A DNA stretch of 64,000 nucleotides, taken from contig CAYSOF010000009.1 in NCBI GenBank assembly GCA_964432595.1, positions 124,001 through 188,000 on the forward strand, written 5' to 3'. Positions 46,984 to 56,319 of this stretch are shown piece after piece (position 1 is the stretch's first letter; every line of letters begins with the position of its first letter). The notes beneath the pieces were generated by a model. The model made no database searches, was not told the DNA's origin, and worked only from the letters and a program-made list of their open reading frames with translations. The DNA is from DASYLJ01 sp964432595 (GTDB lineage Bacteria > Desulfobacterota > Binatia > DP-6). The translations under genes and the position numbers were made by a program.

Positions 46984-47823
46984 TCAGGACGCCGTCAACG
47001 TCAGGAACGCCGCGGGCGGCGGGCTCTCCATCTCGACGGGGCGCCCCGCCTCGTCGGTGAACGCCAGCCGTGTCGCGTGCAGGCAGACGCGGCGCAACGG
47101 GTCTCGCCGGCTGCCGTAGGCGGCGTCGCCGACGATCGGGTGCCCGAGGGCCGCGAGCTGCGCGCGGATCTGCCCGCGCCGACCCGTCTCCAGCCGCAGC
47201 TCGACGCGGGTCGCGTCGCTGCCGCGGGCGACGACCCGGTAGTGCGTGACGGCCTCGCGTCCCGCCGCGCCCTGCGCGACGCGCACGCGGAGGCCGGCAT
47301 CCTCGAGGAGCCGCATGCGGAGCGTGCCGGCCTCGTCGCGCACGCGGCCCTCGACGACCGCCACGTATCGCCGCTCGACCGTCCGCTGGGCGAACTGCTC
47401 CTGCAGCACGCGCTTCGTCGCGGGCGTGCGGGCGAACACCAGCAGCCCCGACGTCTCGCGGTCGAGCCGGTGCACGATGAACAGCGGCTGGCGCCGGTCG
47501 CCCGGCCGGGCGCGGGCGGCGAGGTGATCGCGCAGCAGCCGGTAGGCGGTGCGGAGGCGCTCGCGCTCGGTGGCGATCGTCAGCAGGCCGGACGGCTTGT
47601 CGACGACGACGAAGCGCGGGTCCTCGTGGACGATGCGCAGGCGGCCTGGGAGGGTGGGCGGCGGCGGCGGTCCGAGCGTGACCCGGTCGTCCGCGCCGAC
47701 GGCGACGTCGCCCCGGCGGACGACGTCGCCGTTCACGCGCACGCGGCCGCCGGCCAGCCACTGCCTCACGCTGCGTCGTGACGCGCCCGGATGCAGCGCC
47801 GCGAGCCGGGACAGGAGATCCAT
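46984..47823 (-). CDS. RluA-family 23S rRNA/tRNA pseudouridine synthase
   Basis: 279 residues from ATG 47823. An N-terminal S4 RNA-binding domain ('MDLLSRLAALHPGASRRSVRQWL') is followed by the RluA catalytic domain with 'HRLDRETSGLLVFA' (catalytic Asp). 'ELRLETGRRGQIRAQLAALG' and 'GDAAYG' confirm the family. Target uridine is unknown. It directly abuts the ion channel stop and sits 2 bp downstream of the YheU-like gene, with which it probably forms an operon. Confidence 0.92.
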   Translation of the reverse strand: MDLLSRLAALHPGASRRSVRQWLAGGRVRVNGDVVRRGDVAVGADDRVTLGPPPPPTLPGRLRIVHEDPRFVVVDKPSGLLTIATERERLRTAYRLLRDHLAARARPGDRRQPLFIVHRLDRETSGLLVFARTPATKRVLQEQFAQRTVERRYVAVVEGRVRDEAGTLRMRLLEDAGLRVRVAQGAAGREAVTHYRVVARGSDATRVELRLETGRRGQIRAQLAALGHPIVGDAAYGSRRDPLRRVCLHATRLAFTDEAGRPVEMESPPPAAFLTLTAS

Positions 47824-47825
47824 CG

Positions 47826-48059
47826 TCAGCGACGGCCAACCACGATGTTCGCCGTCTGCGAGCCGGGGTCGTACACGATGCGCGCCTCGTCGCACGCGAG
47901 CTGGCGCATCACGTCGCGGACCTTGTCGTCGACGGAGCGCTCGTAGGTGCCGTAGTCGGTGCCGTCGCGGGTGACGAACTCCTCGACGAGCGCGCGCAGC
48001 GTCTCCGGCGGCAGCGCGGACATGGGTACCACGACCGGGGTCGCCTCCTCGTCGTCCAT
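47826..48059 (-). CDS. YheU-family (UPF0270) small protein
   Basis: 77 residues. 'PPETLRALVEEFVTRDGTDYG' and 'KVRDVMRQLACDEARIVYDP' match the YheU family core. Function unknown. The stop is 2 bp from the RluA-type start. The small size, acidic start and absence of a signal peptide fit a cytoplasmic protein. Confidence 0.85.
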   Translation of the reverse strand: MDDEEATPVVVPMSALPPETLRALVEEFVTRDGTDYGTYERSVDDKVRDVMRQLACDEARIVYDPGSQTANIVVGRR

Positions 48060-48119
48060 CCCGTCTTCATACGCGACGTTTGACCGCCCGTCGCCCTGTC
48101 CCTATAGACCGCCGATCCC

Positions 48120-48659
48120 ATGCGAGCCGTCGTGTTGGTCCTCACCGTCGCCGTTCTCACCGGGTGTGGTATCGCGCCGGCAGGCCCGCCCACGCTCACG
48201 GTGAAGGCCGAGCGCGATCCCGCCACGAACCTGTCCTCGTACCGCAGCTGGGCGTGGACGGCGAACCGCGCGAAGACGCGGCCGTGGAATCCGGACAATC
48301 CCGGATCGCGGCTCGACGGCCTGATCCGTTCGGGCATCGCGCGCGAGCTGGCGGCGCGCGGCATCCAGCCGGCCGGGCCGTCGGGGCCCGACATTCTCTT
48401 CGACTACGACGTCGCGGTGCGCGAGAAGAGCACGGACACGTTCAGTGGGTATTTCGACTATCGGCTCCGCGGCGGCGGCGGCGACATGGGCGACGCCTTC
48501 ATGGGCTACGAGGAAGGCAGCCTCATCATCGTCGCATACGATGCACGCACCCGAGCGATGGTGTGGCGCGGCTCCGCCAGCGCCGTGTTGAACGACGACC
48601 GCGTGAAAGACGCGCTGGTCAACGAAGCGATCCAGCGCATCTTCCAGCGCTTCGCCTGA
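48120..48659 (+). CDS. DUF4136-type lipoprotein
   Basis: 179 residues. The signal peptide ends in the lipobox 'LTGC'. The mature part begins with 'VKAERDPATNLSSYRSWAW' and contains 'DILFDYDVAVREK', 'GSLIIVAYDARTRAMVWRGSA' and 'EAIQRIFQRFA', the DUF4136 pattern found in periplasmic-facing lipoproteins. Divergent from the YheU-like gene (60 bp). Function unknown. Confidence 0.87.
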   Translation: MRAVVLVLTVAVLTGCGIAPAGPPTLTVKAERDPATNLSSYRSWAWTANRAKTRPWNPDNPGSRLDGLIRSGIARELAARGIQPAGPSGPDILFDYDVAVREKSTDTFSGYFDYRLRGGGGDMGDAFMGYEEGSLIIVAYDARTRAMVWRGSASAVLNDDRVKDALVNEAIQRIFQRFA

Positions 48660-48877
48660 CGCCGTCCGCCGGGCGCCGGCGACCGTCCCGTGCGAGGTCG
48701 CGTGGCGCATGGCGGCTGCGCCATCGGACGCGTGGCGGGCGGACGCCACTTTTTCGACGATCGTCTGACGCCTGACGTGCGGTATCCCGTGGGGACCGCG
48801 AGGGAACGGGATTCGGCACCGGAAGGCCATGGCGCGTCGATTGCTTTTCGTCGAGCCGGACTCCAGCGCGACGACCC

Positions 48878-50020
48878 ATGGCACGACGATCCACGCGGCC
48901 GAGCAGCGGCCACACCATCCTGGTGGTCGACGACCAGGAGGACACCCTCCTGTCCGTGCGCGCGCTGCTCGAGCGCGAGGGGCACACCGTGCTGCTCGCG
49001 GACAGCGGCGAGGCTGCGCTCGGGGTGCTGCGCGAGACCGACGTCCACCTGATCATCCTCGACTATCTGATGCCGCGGATGAACGGCGCGGAGCTGGTGC
49101 GGGCGATCCGCCGCTTCGATCCCTACGTCCAGATCATCCTCCAGACGGGCTACGCCGGCGACAAGCAGCCGCGGCTCATGCTGGCCGACCTCGACATCCA
49201 GGGGTACCACGACAAGGCGGACGACCCCGAGAAGCTGCTCATCTGGGTCGACGTCGCGCTGAAGGCGCGACGCCTCGTCTGGACGCTGCGCGAGCGCGAG
49301 CGGCTGCAAAGCGAGCTCGTCGCGAACTGCTCGCACGAGTTCCGCACGCCGCTCAACATCGTCTCCGGCTACGCCTCGCTCCTCTCGGCGGGCGACTTCG
49401 GCGAGCTGCCCGACAGCGCGCAGGCGCCGCTGCAGTCGATCCAGCACGCCGTCGACAACCTGATCGACCTCGTGAACGACTTCCTCGGCCACGCGAAGCT
49501 GGAAGCCAGCGTCGCCGAGGTCACGGCGCAGTGGTGCGACGTCGCCGAGCTGCTGCGCGAGCTGGAAACGCTCGGTGGTCTGCTGCTCGAGGACAAACCC
49601 ATCGGCTTCCGCGTCCAGTGGAACGGCACGCCGGACCGGCTGCTCGTCGACGCGACGAAGCTGCGGACGATCCTGCGCAACCTCGTCGGCAATGCGGCGA
49701 AGTACACCGCGCGTGGCGAGATCACGTTCGGCGTGACCACGGACGCCGAGGCCGTGCGCTTCGTGGTCGCGGACACGGGCCCCGGCATCGCGCCGGAGCA
49801 CCAGGAAGCGATCTTCGAGCCGTTCCGCCAGATCGACGGCTCGTCGACGCGATCGCACGGCGGCGTCGGTCTCGGGCTCGCGATGGCGCGCAAGCTGGCG
49901 CGGCTGCTGGGGGGCGACGTCGTCCTCGAGAGCACGCCGGGCACCGGCGCCACCTTCTCGGTGGTGCTGCCCCTCGCGGCCGTCGGGCTGCACGTGGGTG
50001 CCGACCGCGCCACGGGCTGA
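48878..50020 (+). CDS. Hybrid receiver-histidine kinase
   Basis: 380 residues, cytoplasmic. Residues ~12-125 are a receiver domain: Asp18-Asp19, phospho-acceptor Asp62 ('ILDYLMPRM'), Thr90 and Lys113. A short linker leads to the dimerisation/phosphotransfer helix with His153 in 'CSHEFRTPL', then the ATPase with 'LVGNAAKY', 'ADTGPGI' and 'HGGVGLGLAMARKLA'. A receiver upstream of the kinase domain means its phosphorylation state likely controls the kinase. Only 12 bp separate it from the next kinase gene. I see nothing notable in the 218-base gap before it. Confidence 0.9.
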   Translation: MARRSTRPSSGHTILVVDDQEDTLLSVRALLEREGHTVLLADSGEAALGVLRETDVHLIILDYLMPRMNGAELVRAIRRFDPYVQIILQTGYAGDKQPRLMLADLDIQGYHDKADDPEKLLIWVDVALKARRLVWTLRERERLQSELVANCSHEFRTPLNIVSGYASLLSAGDFGELPDSAQAPLQSIQHAVDNLIDLVNDFLGHAKLEASVAEVTAQWCDVAELLRELETLGGLLLEDKPIGFRVQWNGTPDRLLVDATKLRTILRNLVGNAAKYTARGEITFGVTTDAEAVRFVVADTGPGIAPEHQEAIFEPFRQIDGSSTRSHGGVGLGLAMARKLARLLGGDVVLESTPGTGATFSVVLPLAAVGLHVGADRATG

Positions 50021-50032
50021 TCGGAGCGCGGG

Positions 50033-52627
50033 ATGACGGCTCCCGACCTGCGGACGCGCGTCATCCGCGGCGGCGTCCTCGTCGCCGGGGCGCTCATGCT
50101 GCTGCTCGTTGCCGTCGTCGCGCGCAACGCGACGACGTGGAACGGGCGGACGTTTCCGGGGTTCCTCGTCCTCGAGAACCGGGTGGTGCCGTCCATCGCG
50201 CTGCCGGACTGGCGCGAGGGGCCGCCGTCGAAGTTCTTCCAGCACGAGGTGGTCGCCGTCGACGGTGTGGCGATGGCGTCCGCCGACGAGGTGTATCGTC
50301 GCATCGCGTCCGCGCCGGCCGGCACGCCGTTCACGTACACCTTTCGCGGCGCGGACGGCGCGGTGTTCACGGCGACGGTGCCGTCGCGTGTCTTCGGCGC
50401 CGGCGACATGGCGCTGCTGTTCGGCGCCTTCGGTCTCCTCGGCGTCGCCTTCTTCCTGACCGGCGCGTGGGTCGCATTCGTCGCCCCGCGCGCGCCGGCG
50501 AGTCTCGGGCTGTTGGCGTCCGGCGTGACGGCGGGCGTCTTCGCGATCACCGCGGTCGACCTCTACGGCCCGTACTGGTTCGTGCGGCTGCACGTCGCCG
50601 CCGAGGCGTTGCTCGCGGCGGGATTCCTCCACCTGGCGGCGGTGTTTCCCACCGACCGCTTCGGCGAGCGACGCCGCCGCGTCATCGTCTTCATCTACCT
50701 CGCGTTCGCCGCGCTCGTCGTGGTCTCCGAGGCCGCGTTCGAGCGCCCGGCGGCGTACTCGACGATGCATCTCGTCGCGAGCGCGTCGCACGGCGTCGCC
50801 GCGATCCTCGTGATCGTCGCGGCGGTCTGGGACTACGTGACGAGCACGTCGGCCCTCGTGCGGCGCCGCATCAGCGTCGTCGCCCTCGGCACGGCGGCGG
50901 GGCTGCTGGCGCCGGCCGTGACGATGGGCGCGTCGGGCCTCCTCGGCGGCAAGGTGCCCGTGAACCTCGGCGTGCTGACCGGCGTGCTCTTCCCGGTGAG
51001 CGTCGGGTACGCGATCGTCAAGCAGGACCTCTTCGAGATCGACGTCCTGCTGCGCCGTGCGACCACCTACGTCATCGTCATCGTGCTGGTGGCGCTCGGC
51101 TACCTCGCGTTGTTCGCCGTGCTGGTGCGCGTCGTGCCCGGTGCCGGCACGCTGGCCGCGGCGACGCCGCTCGCGGCGCTCGTGAACCTCCTCATGATCT
51201 TCGTCCTCTGGCCGCTGCAACGCCGCGTGCAGACGACCGTCGACCGCGTGTTCTTCCGCGGCGGCTACGACTCGGAGCAGGCGCTCGCGACGCTGAGCCG
51301 CGGGCTCGCGTCCGCGCACACGCAGACGGACGTCCTGGCGCAGCTCACGTTCGTGCTCTCGTCGACGGTCTCGCCGGTGCGCTGGTCGCTGTACGTCGCG
51401 GCGGCCGACGGCTTCCGTCGCCTGGACGGGACCGAGCACCTGACGCTCACCGGCGACATGGCGGCGCGCGCCGCCGAGGGCCGCATCCTCACGCGGTACG
51501 AGTGGGACGACGGCACCCGGCGCGAGCTGCCCGAGCCGTGGCGCACGGCGGACGCCGAGCTGCTCATCCCGATCCGCAGCTGGGGCCCGCCGATCGCGCT
51601 GCTGGCGCTCGGGCCGAAGGCATCGGGCCACACGTACGGCACCTACGACGACACGTTCCTGCGCGCGGCCGCGAACGGCCTGGCGCTCGCGTTCACCAAC
51701 GCGCGGGCGTTCGCCGAGCTCGCGGCGTTGAACGCGCGCCTCGAAGAGCAGGTGCGCGACCGCACGATGGCGCTGCAGACGGCGAACGGGGAGCTCAACC
51801 AGTCGCTGGGGGACCTGCGTGACGCCTACAACCAGCTGGAGAAGAGCCAGACGAGCCTGCTGCGCGCCGATCGCCTCGCGACCCTGGGCCGCCTCGCGGC
51901 GGGCATCGCGCACGAGGTGAACACACCGCTCGGCGCGGTGCACAACTCGCTGCGCGTGGCGACCGACCTGGCGCGCGAGTACGCGGAGTCGATCGACGAT
52001 CCGTCGGTGACGAAAGACGACCATCGGGCGATCGCCCGCGAGCTGCTCGGCGCCGCCGAAGCGGCGTCCGGCTGGGCCCGGAAGGCGGCCAGCTTCATCG
52101 CCAAGGTGAAGCTCCACAGCCGTGAGAACGGCGACGAGCGCGTCGTGTTCGACGTCGCCGACGTGATCGCCGAGACCGAGGCGCTGCTGGCGCATCGTCT
52201 CCGCTCTGCGGTGTGCCGCGTGCAGTGCCGTGTCGACGACGGCGCCACGCTGAAGGGCAGCCCCGCGCGCCTCGGGCAGGTCCTCGTGAACCTCGTCGGC
52301 AACGCGGTCGACGCCTACGAGGAGCACGCGATCGCCGACGGCGTCATCACGATCGACGTGCGCCGCACGGCGGACGCCGTGGTGTGCACCGTCGCCGACC
52401 GGGCCGGCGGGATCCCGTCCGACGTGCTGCCTCGCATCTTCGACGAGCTCTACACGACGAAGGAGCCCGGGCGCGGCACCGGCCTCGGCCTCTGGATCGC
52501 GCGCCAGCTCGTCGAGGAGACGTTCGGGGGCACGCTCACCGTCGAGAGCGAGCTCGGTGCGGGCACGTGCTTCACCGTGACGTTGCCGCTCGCAGGCGTC
52601 ACGCCTGCGGCCCGGCCCGCCGCCTGA
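50033..52627 (+). CDS. Membrane-bound sensor histidine kinase with GAF-like domain
   Basis: 864 residues. One membrane helix is followed by a periplasmic PDZ-like segment (~38-118, 'TFPGFLVLENRVVPS...VAVDGVAMASADEVY'). About eight more membrane helices follow (~122-400), then a GAF-like domain (~430-590) and a coiled coil. The kinase core has His at about 626 in 'GIAHEVNTPLGAVHNSL', N-box 'LVNLVGNAVDAY', 'DRAGGIP' and 'GRGTGLGLWIA'. The membrane input module is duplicated without a kinase at 53813-54790. Confidence 0.9.
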   Translation: MTAPDLRTRVIRGGVLVAGALMLLLVAVVARNATTWNGRTFPGFLVLENRVVPSIALPDWREGPPSKFFQHEVVAVDGVAMASADEVYRRIASAPAGTPFTYTFRGADGAVFTATVPSRVFGAGDMALLFGAFGLLGVAFFLTGAWVAFVAPRAPASLGLLASGVTAGVFAITAVDLYGPYWFVRLHVAAEALLAAGFLHLAAVFPTDRFGERRRRVIVFIYLAFAALVVVSEAAFERPAAYSTMHLVASASHGVAAILVIVAAVWDYVTSTSALVRRRISVVALGTAAGLLAPAVTMGASGLLGGKVPVNLGVLTGVLFPVSVGYAIVKQDLFEIDVLLRRATTYVIVIVLVALGYLALFAVLVRVVPGAGTLAAATPLAALVNLLMIFVLWPLQRRVQTTVDRVFFRGGYDSEQALATLSRGLASAHTQTDVLAQLTFVLSSTVSPVRWSLYVAAADGFRRLDGTEHLTLTGDMAARAAEGRILTRYEWDDGTRRELPEPWRTADAELLIPIRSWGPPIALLALGPKASGHTYGTYDDTFLRAAANGLALAFTNARAFAELAALNARLEEQVRDRTMALQTANGELNQSLGDLRDAYNQLEKSQTSLLRADRLATLGRLAAGIAHEVNTPLGAVHNSLRVATDLAREYAESIDDPSVTKDDHRAIARELLGAAEAASGWARKAASFIAKVKLHSRENGDERVVFDVADVIAETEALLAHRLRSAVCRVQCRVDDGATLKGSPARLGQVLVNLVGNAVDAYEEHAIADGVITIDVRRTADAVVCTVADRAGGIPSDVLPRIFDELYTTKEPGRGTGLGLWIARQLVEETFGGTLTVESELGAGTCFTVTLPLAGVTPAARPAA

Positions 52628-52883
52628 GTCGCCGTGCGGTCCGCCGCGGCGGACGATGTGCGCGCGCCGGCCGCTGTGCCGTCTTGGCCCGCACCGTGTG
52701 TCACGCGCCCCTTCCTGGCGCACACCGGTGGCACACCGCCGGCCAGACGCCGCCGCCATCTCCCCTGAAACCCTGAGATTCCCAACGGAGGAGTCGGATG
52801 GCCCGGCTCGTGCAATTGCGTCCATGCGTCACCGCGGGATCGAGCAGCCCCGCACACCGGACCACGACACGGAGGACGAACGG

Positions 52884-53783
52884 ATGCGTATTGCGACCAC
52901 GACGGCAGCGCTGATCGGGATGATCGGGACCCTGCTGCTGCCCACCTACTCGGAAGCCGGCTGCGGCTGTAACAAGCCCCCGCCGCCGGCCGCGTCGATC
53001 CGGCCGTTCGTCGCGCATGTCGACCAGGAAGTCACGCTGTTCGGCTCGAACATCCGCGCAGGCCGCAAGTACAACGTCCAGTTCGTCAACACCGTCGACT
53101 GGTCGAACGGCTGGAGCCGCGGCAAGGGCGTCATGAAGAAGGACCTCGCCGACCGGGCGATGAAGCCGCACCTCACCGTGAAGGTGCCCGAGCTCGGCTT
53201 CGGGCCGGTCGCGGTCGTCGTATGGGAAGGTAGCAACATGGTCGCGATGTACGGCGACGACAAGCTCACCGTCACCGCCGAGCCCGTGATGCTGCACGAC
53301 ATCGAAGAGGCGCTGAACCAGCCGAACTACCGCGCCGGCGTCGATCGCCAGGGCACGATCTACGTGCCCGTCGACGTGAGCCAGGTGTCGGGTGCGACCC
53401 GCTTCACGGGCGCGGCGGTCGGTCTGCCCGTCAACTTCGCCAGTGCCGACGTCGCCATGTACAACGAGCAGGGCTTCCTCATGCAGCTGCTCGACCCGAC
53501 CCAGCCCGGCCTCTTCGAGATCTACGCGGGCGACCCGTCCGAGAGCAACATCCTCAGCTACTGGCGCCACGAGTTCCGCACCTACAAGGACGAGCACCGC
53601 CACGTCGACAACTTCGCCACCGACGACGATCCGGAGTGGCACGAGGACGGTACGCCGCACATCGACCATGACCGCATCATCGTCGCGATCCGCGCGCGGT
53701 ACGCGAACGGCAGCAAGCCGTCCGCTGGCAAGACGCCGAGCTTCCGCCTGATCGTCATGTCGAGCCCGGAGGAGCGGAACTGA
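52884..53783 (+). CDS. Uncharacterised secreted protein
   Basis: 299 residues from ATG 52884, with GGAGG 8 bases upstream. The signal peptide ends near 'TYSEAG', followed by 'CGCNKPPPP'. Beta-rich body with 'VDQEVTLFGSNIRAGRKYNVQF', which looks like an IPT/Ig-like fold, and a charged C-terminus 'DEHRHVDNFATDDDPEWHEDG' rich in His and Asp that could bind metal. No family is recognised. It sits between the kinase and its kinase-less relative and is 29 bp upstream of the latter. The 256-base gap before it shows nothing conclusive. Confidence 0.75.
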   Translation: MRIATTTAALIGMIGTLLLPTYSEAGCGCNKPPPPAASIRPFVAHVDQEVTLFGSNIRAGRKYNVQFVNTVDWSNGWSRGKGVMKKDLADRAMKPHLTVKVPELGFGPVAVVVWEGSNMVAMYGDDKLTVTAEPVMLHDIEEALNQPNYRAGVDRQGTIYVPVDVSQVSGATRFTGAAVGLPVNFASADVAMYNEQGFLMQLLDPTQPGLFEIYAGDPSESNILSYWRHEFRTYKDEHRHVDNFATDDDPEWHEDGTPHIDHDRIIVAIRARYANGSKPSAGKTPSFRLIVMSSPEERN

Positions 53784-53812
53784 GGGAGGTGGTGTCGACG
53801 GAGACGAGTGCC

Positions 53813-54790
53813 ATGCGCACCACACCCATGCTCCGCCGCGCGCTCAGCGCCGCCATCCTCTGCCTCGGACTGGTCTGCTTCGGGCAGTCCTTCGACTGGA
53901 TCGGACGGACCTTCCCAGGGTTCTTCGTGATGCCGAACCGGGTCGTGCCGTCGGCGGGTCTCTCGGACTGGGCGGGCGTCTCGAACGGACGGCCGCTCTA
54001 TCAGCAGGTCCTCGTCGCGGTGAACGACCAGCCCGCGACGGCCGGGCAGGCGGCCTACGACGCCGCCACGGCGCGTGGCGCCGGTCAGCCGGTGACGTAC
54101 ACCTTCAGCGACGCCGGACGCCTCGAGACGCGGACCGTCGACATGCGGACCTTCACGGGCCGCGACCACGGGCTCGTCTTCGGCGCCTACTTCCTGAGCG
54201 GTCTCGCGTACCTCCTGCTGGCCGCGATGGCGAGCGAGCACTGGACGCGCAGCAATGCCTTCCAGGGCTTCACGATCTTCGGCTGGATCGGCGCGGTGTT
54301 CGCCTTCACCGCCATCGATCTCTACGACGACGGCATCTTCTTCCGCCTGCACGCGCTCGCCGAAGCGGGCCTGATCGCCGGCGCCGCGCATCTGGCGCTC
54401 GTCTGCCCGCGCAATCTGCTCGCGTACCGCCCGCGGCTGCGCACGGTGCTCTACGGCGCGGCGTTCGCCCTCGCGGTGGCCTACGAGGTCTTCCTCTACG
54501 ACCCGCGCGCCTACGTCGTCTTCCACAACACGACGCAGGCGCTGGTGGCGGTGCCGGTGCTGTTCTTCGTCGCCGCGCTGGCGCTCTTCCTCGACCGCGC
54601 CGCCGCCGAGCTGAGCCCGCGCGGGCTCCGCTCCTGCCTCGCCGGCGCGCTGCTCGGGTTCGTCGTGCCCGCCTTCGTGTTCGGCCTCTCGGGCATGTCG
54701 GGCGGCGTCGTCTCGGTCACGGTGACCGCGTGGCTCGGCTTCCTCTTCCCCCTGCTGAGCCTGCCGGTGCTGCGTCCCCAGACGGTCTGA
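53813..54790 (+). CDS. Membrane protein, kinase-less copy of the sensor's input module
   Basis: 325 residues from ATG 53813 (GTG 53789 or 53792 also possible; a GGAG lies 9 bases before 53813). 'GRTFPGFFVMPNRVVPS' and 'AFTAIDLYDDGIFFRLHALAEA' match the kinase at 50033 ('GRTFPGFLVLENRVVPS', 'AITAVDLYGPYWFVRLHVAAEA') in sequence and order, including the PDZ-like segment and about eight helices. No kinase or GAF domain follows. It may be a co-receptor, decoy or partner of the kinase. Confidence 0.8.
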   Translation: MRTTPMLRRALSAAILCLGLVCFGQSFDWIGRTFPGFFVMPNRVVPSAGLSDWAGVSNGRPLYQQVLVAVNDQPATAGQAAYDAATARGAGQPVTYTFSDAGRLETRTVDMRTFTGRDHGLVFGAYFLSGLAYLLLAAMASEHWTRSNAFQGFTIFGWIGAVFAFTAIDLYDDGIFFRLHALAEAGLIAGAAHLALVCPRNLLAYRPRLRTVLYGAAFALAVAYEVFLYDPRAYVVFHNTTQALVAVPVLFFVAALALFLDRAAAELSPRGLRSCLAGALLGFVVPAFVFGLSGMSGGVVSVTVTAWLGFLFPLLSLPVLRPQTV

Positions 54791-54793
54791 TTC

Positions 54794-55558
54794 TCAGCCG
54801 AGCGTGCGGCCGCGGGCGATCGTCCCGCCGCCGTCGACCGGCAGCAGCACGCCGGTGACGAACTCGCTCTCGCGGCCGGCCAGGTAGACGACGGCCCACG
54901 CCACGTCTTCCGGCCGGCCGAGACGCGTCAGGTGCATCGCCTCGAGCTCCGCGCGACGCGCCTCGCTGATGCCGGCGTCACGTCGCTCGTTCAGCACGTA
55001 GCCGACGGACAGCGCGTTGCAGCGCACGTTGCGCGATCCGTATTCGACGGCGATCGAGCGGGTGAGCGCTTCGAGCCCGCCTTTGCTGGCGCCATACGGC
55101 GCCAGCCCGGCGCTGGCGCGCACCGCCTGGCGCGACGAGACGTTGACGATCGATCCGTGTCCCGCCGCGAGCATGTGCGGGATCGCCGCGCGCGAGAGCC
55201 ACGCGACCGCGGTCAGGTTGACGCGCAGGACGCGCTCCCAGCGCGCGGTGTCGAACGCCTGGAACGACGTCTGCCCGCCGGCCATGGCGGCGTTGTTGAC
55301 GAGGACCGTGAGGCCGCCGAGCCGTTCGGCGGCGTCCGCCACGAGCTGCGTGCACGCCGCTTCCTCGGCGAGGTCGGCCGGGAGGAAGACGGCGGTGCCG
55401 CCGGCGCGCGTGATCGCGTCGACGACGGCGGCGCCGCGCGCGGCGTCGCGCCCGTGGACGGCGACCGCGGCGCCTTCGCGCGCGCACGTGACCGCCGTCG
55501 CCGCACCGATGCCGGCCGTCGACCCGGTGACGAGCACGCGTTCTCCGGCGAGTCGCAT
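54794..55558 (-). CDS. Short-chain dehydrogenase/reductase
   Basis: 254 residues from ATG 55558. Cofactor loop 'TGSTAGIG', 'NNAA' motif, catalytic 'NVSSRQA' with 'YGASK', and the C-terminal 'VTGVLLPVDGGG'. 'HGRDAARG' after strand 2 suggests NADP(H). It is the last gene of a leftward cluster with the enoyl-CoA hydratase and DUF1214 genes, which suggests acyl or steroid-like metabolism (inference). Confidence 0.88.
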   Translation of the reverse strand: MRLAGERVLVTGSTAGIGAATAVTCAREGAAVAVHGRDAARGAAVVDAITRAGGTAVFLPADLAEEAACTQLVADAAERLGGLTVLVNNAAMAGGQTSFQAFDTARWERVLRVNLTAVAWLSRAAIPHMLAAGHGSIVNVSSRQAVRASAGLAPYGASKGGLEALTRSIAVEYGSRNVRCNALSVGYVLNERRDAGISEARRAELEAMHLTRLGRPEDVAWAVVYLAGRESEFVTGVLLPVDGGGTIARGRTLG

Positions 55559-55590
55559 GGCGGGTCGGCTACGACGCGCCATGCGCGGTG

Positions 55591-56319
55591 TCAACGGCGC
55601 TGCGAGCGGAACGGGTTGCCGTCGGGAAGATCCGCGGCCAGCGCGGCGCCGATCTCGCGCGCGCGGCGGACCACGTCCTCGCGCAGCGCGCGCTTGGTCG
55701 TCGCGTAAGCGGCGGCGTCGAGGCGGCCGAGCGGCCGCGCGAGCGCGATCGCGTGCTCCAGCACGGCGTCCGCCGTGGGGGCCAGCACGCGCACGACGCC
55801 GGCGGCGTGCGCCTCGGCCGCCGTCATGCGCCGGCAGTGCAGCATGACCTCGGTGCGAGCCGGCGTGGCGACCGCCTCGGCGACGACGGCCGCCGTGGGG
55901 CCGATCACCGGAATGCCGCCTTCGAGCTCGGTGAGACCGTAGCGCGAGCGCTCGTCGTCGAGCGCGACCCGCACGTCCGCGGCGCAGTAGAGCATGAAGC
56001 CGCCCGCCAGCGCGTGACCGCTCGACGCGGCCACGACCGGCTTCGGGAAGAGGAACACGCGTTCGACGAGCGCCACGAACGCCAGGCTGACCGCGCGCAT
56101 CCGGTCGGGCGGCAGCGCCGGCAGGAGCTTCAGGTCGAGGCCGCCCGAGAAGAACCCGGGGCGTCCCGCGAGGACGACGCTGCGGGCCGGGCCGCGCTCG
56201 ACGTCGTCCAGCGCGACGCCGAGCGCGTCGAGCAGGGCAGGGCCGATCGCGTTCGCCTTGCCGTCGTCGATGCGGACGACGGCGACCGATTCGTCGAGCG
56301 TCGTCTGGACGGGCGTCAT
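55591..56319 (-). CDS. Enoyl-CoA hydratase/isomerase family protein
   Basis: 242 residues, short for the crotonase family. 'FFSGGLDLKLL' and 'SSGHALAGGFML' form the oxyanion hole. 'YGLTELEGGIPV' holds Glu at the first catalytic region. Its ATG overlaps the upstream DUF1214 stop as ATGA, so translation is coupled. Substrate unknown. Confidence 0.88.
   Translation of the reverse strand: MTPVQTTLDESVAVVRIDDGKANAIGPALLDALGVALDDVERGPARSVVLAGRPGFFSGGLDLKLLPALPPDRMRAVSLAFVALVERVFLFPKPVVAASSGHALAGGFMLYCAADVRVALDDERSRYGLTELEGGIPVIGPTAAVVAEAVATPARTEVMLHCRRMTAAEAHAAGVVRVLAPTADAVLEHAIALARPLGRLDAAAYATTKRALREDVVRRAREIGAALAADLPDGNPFRSQRR

Noticed and set aside
52731..52760. Possible sigma-54 promoter (TGGCAC...) before the gene at 52884
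   Set aside because: The -12 GC element is missing at the correct distance.
48506..52825. A ~1440-codon minus-strand open frame antisense to both histidine kinases
   Set aside because: Composition is that of a GC-driven shadow, and the plus strand holds clear kinase domains over the same span.
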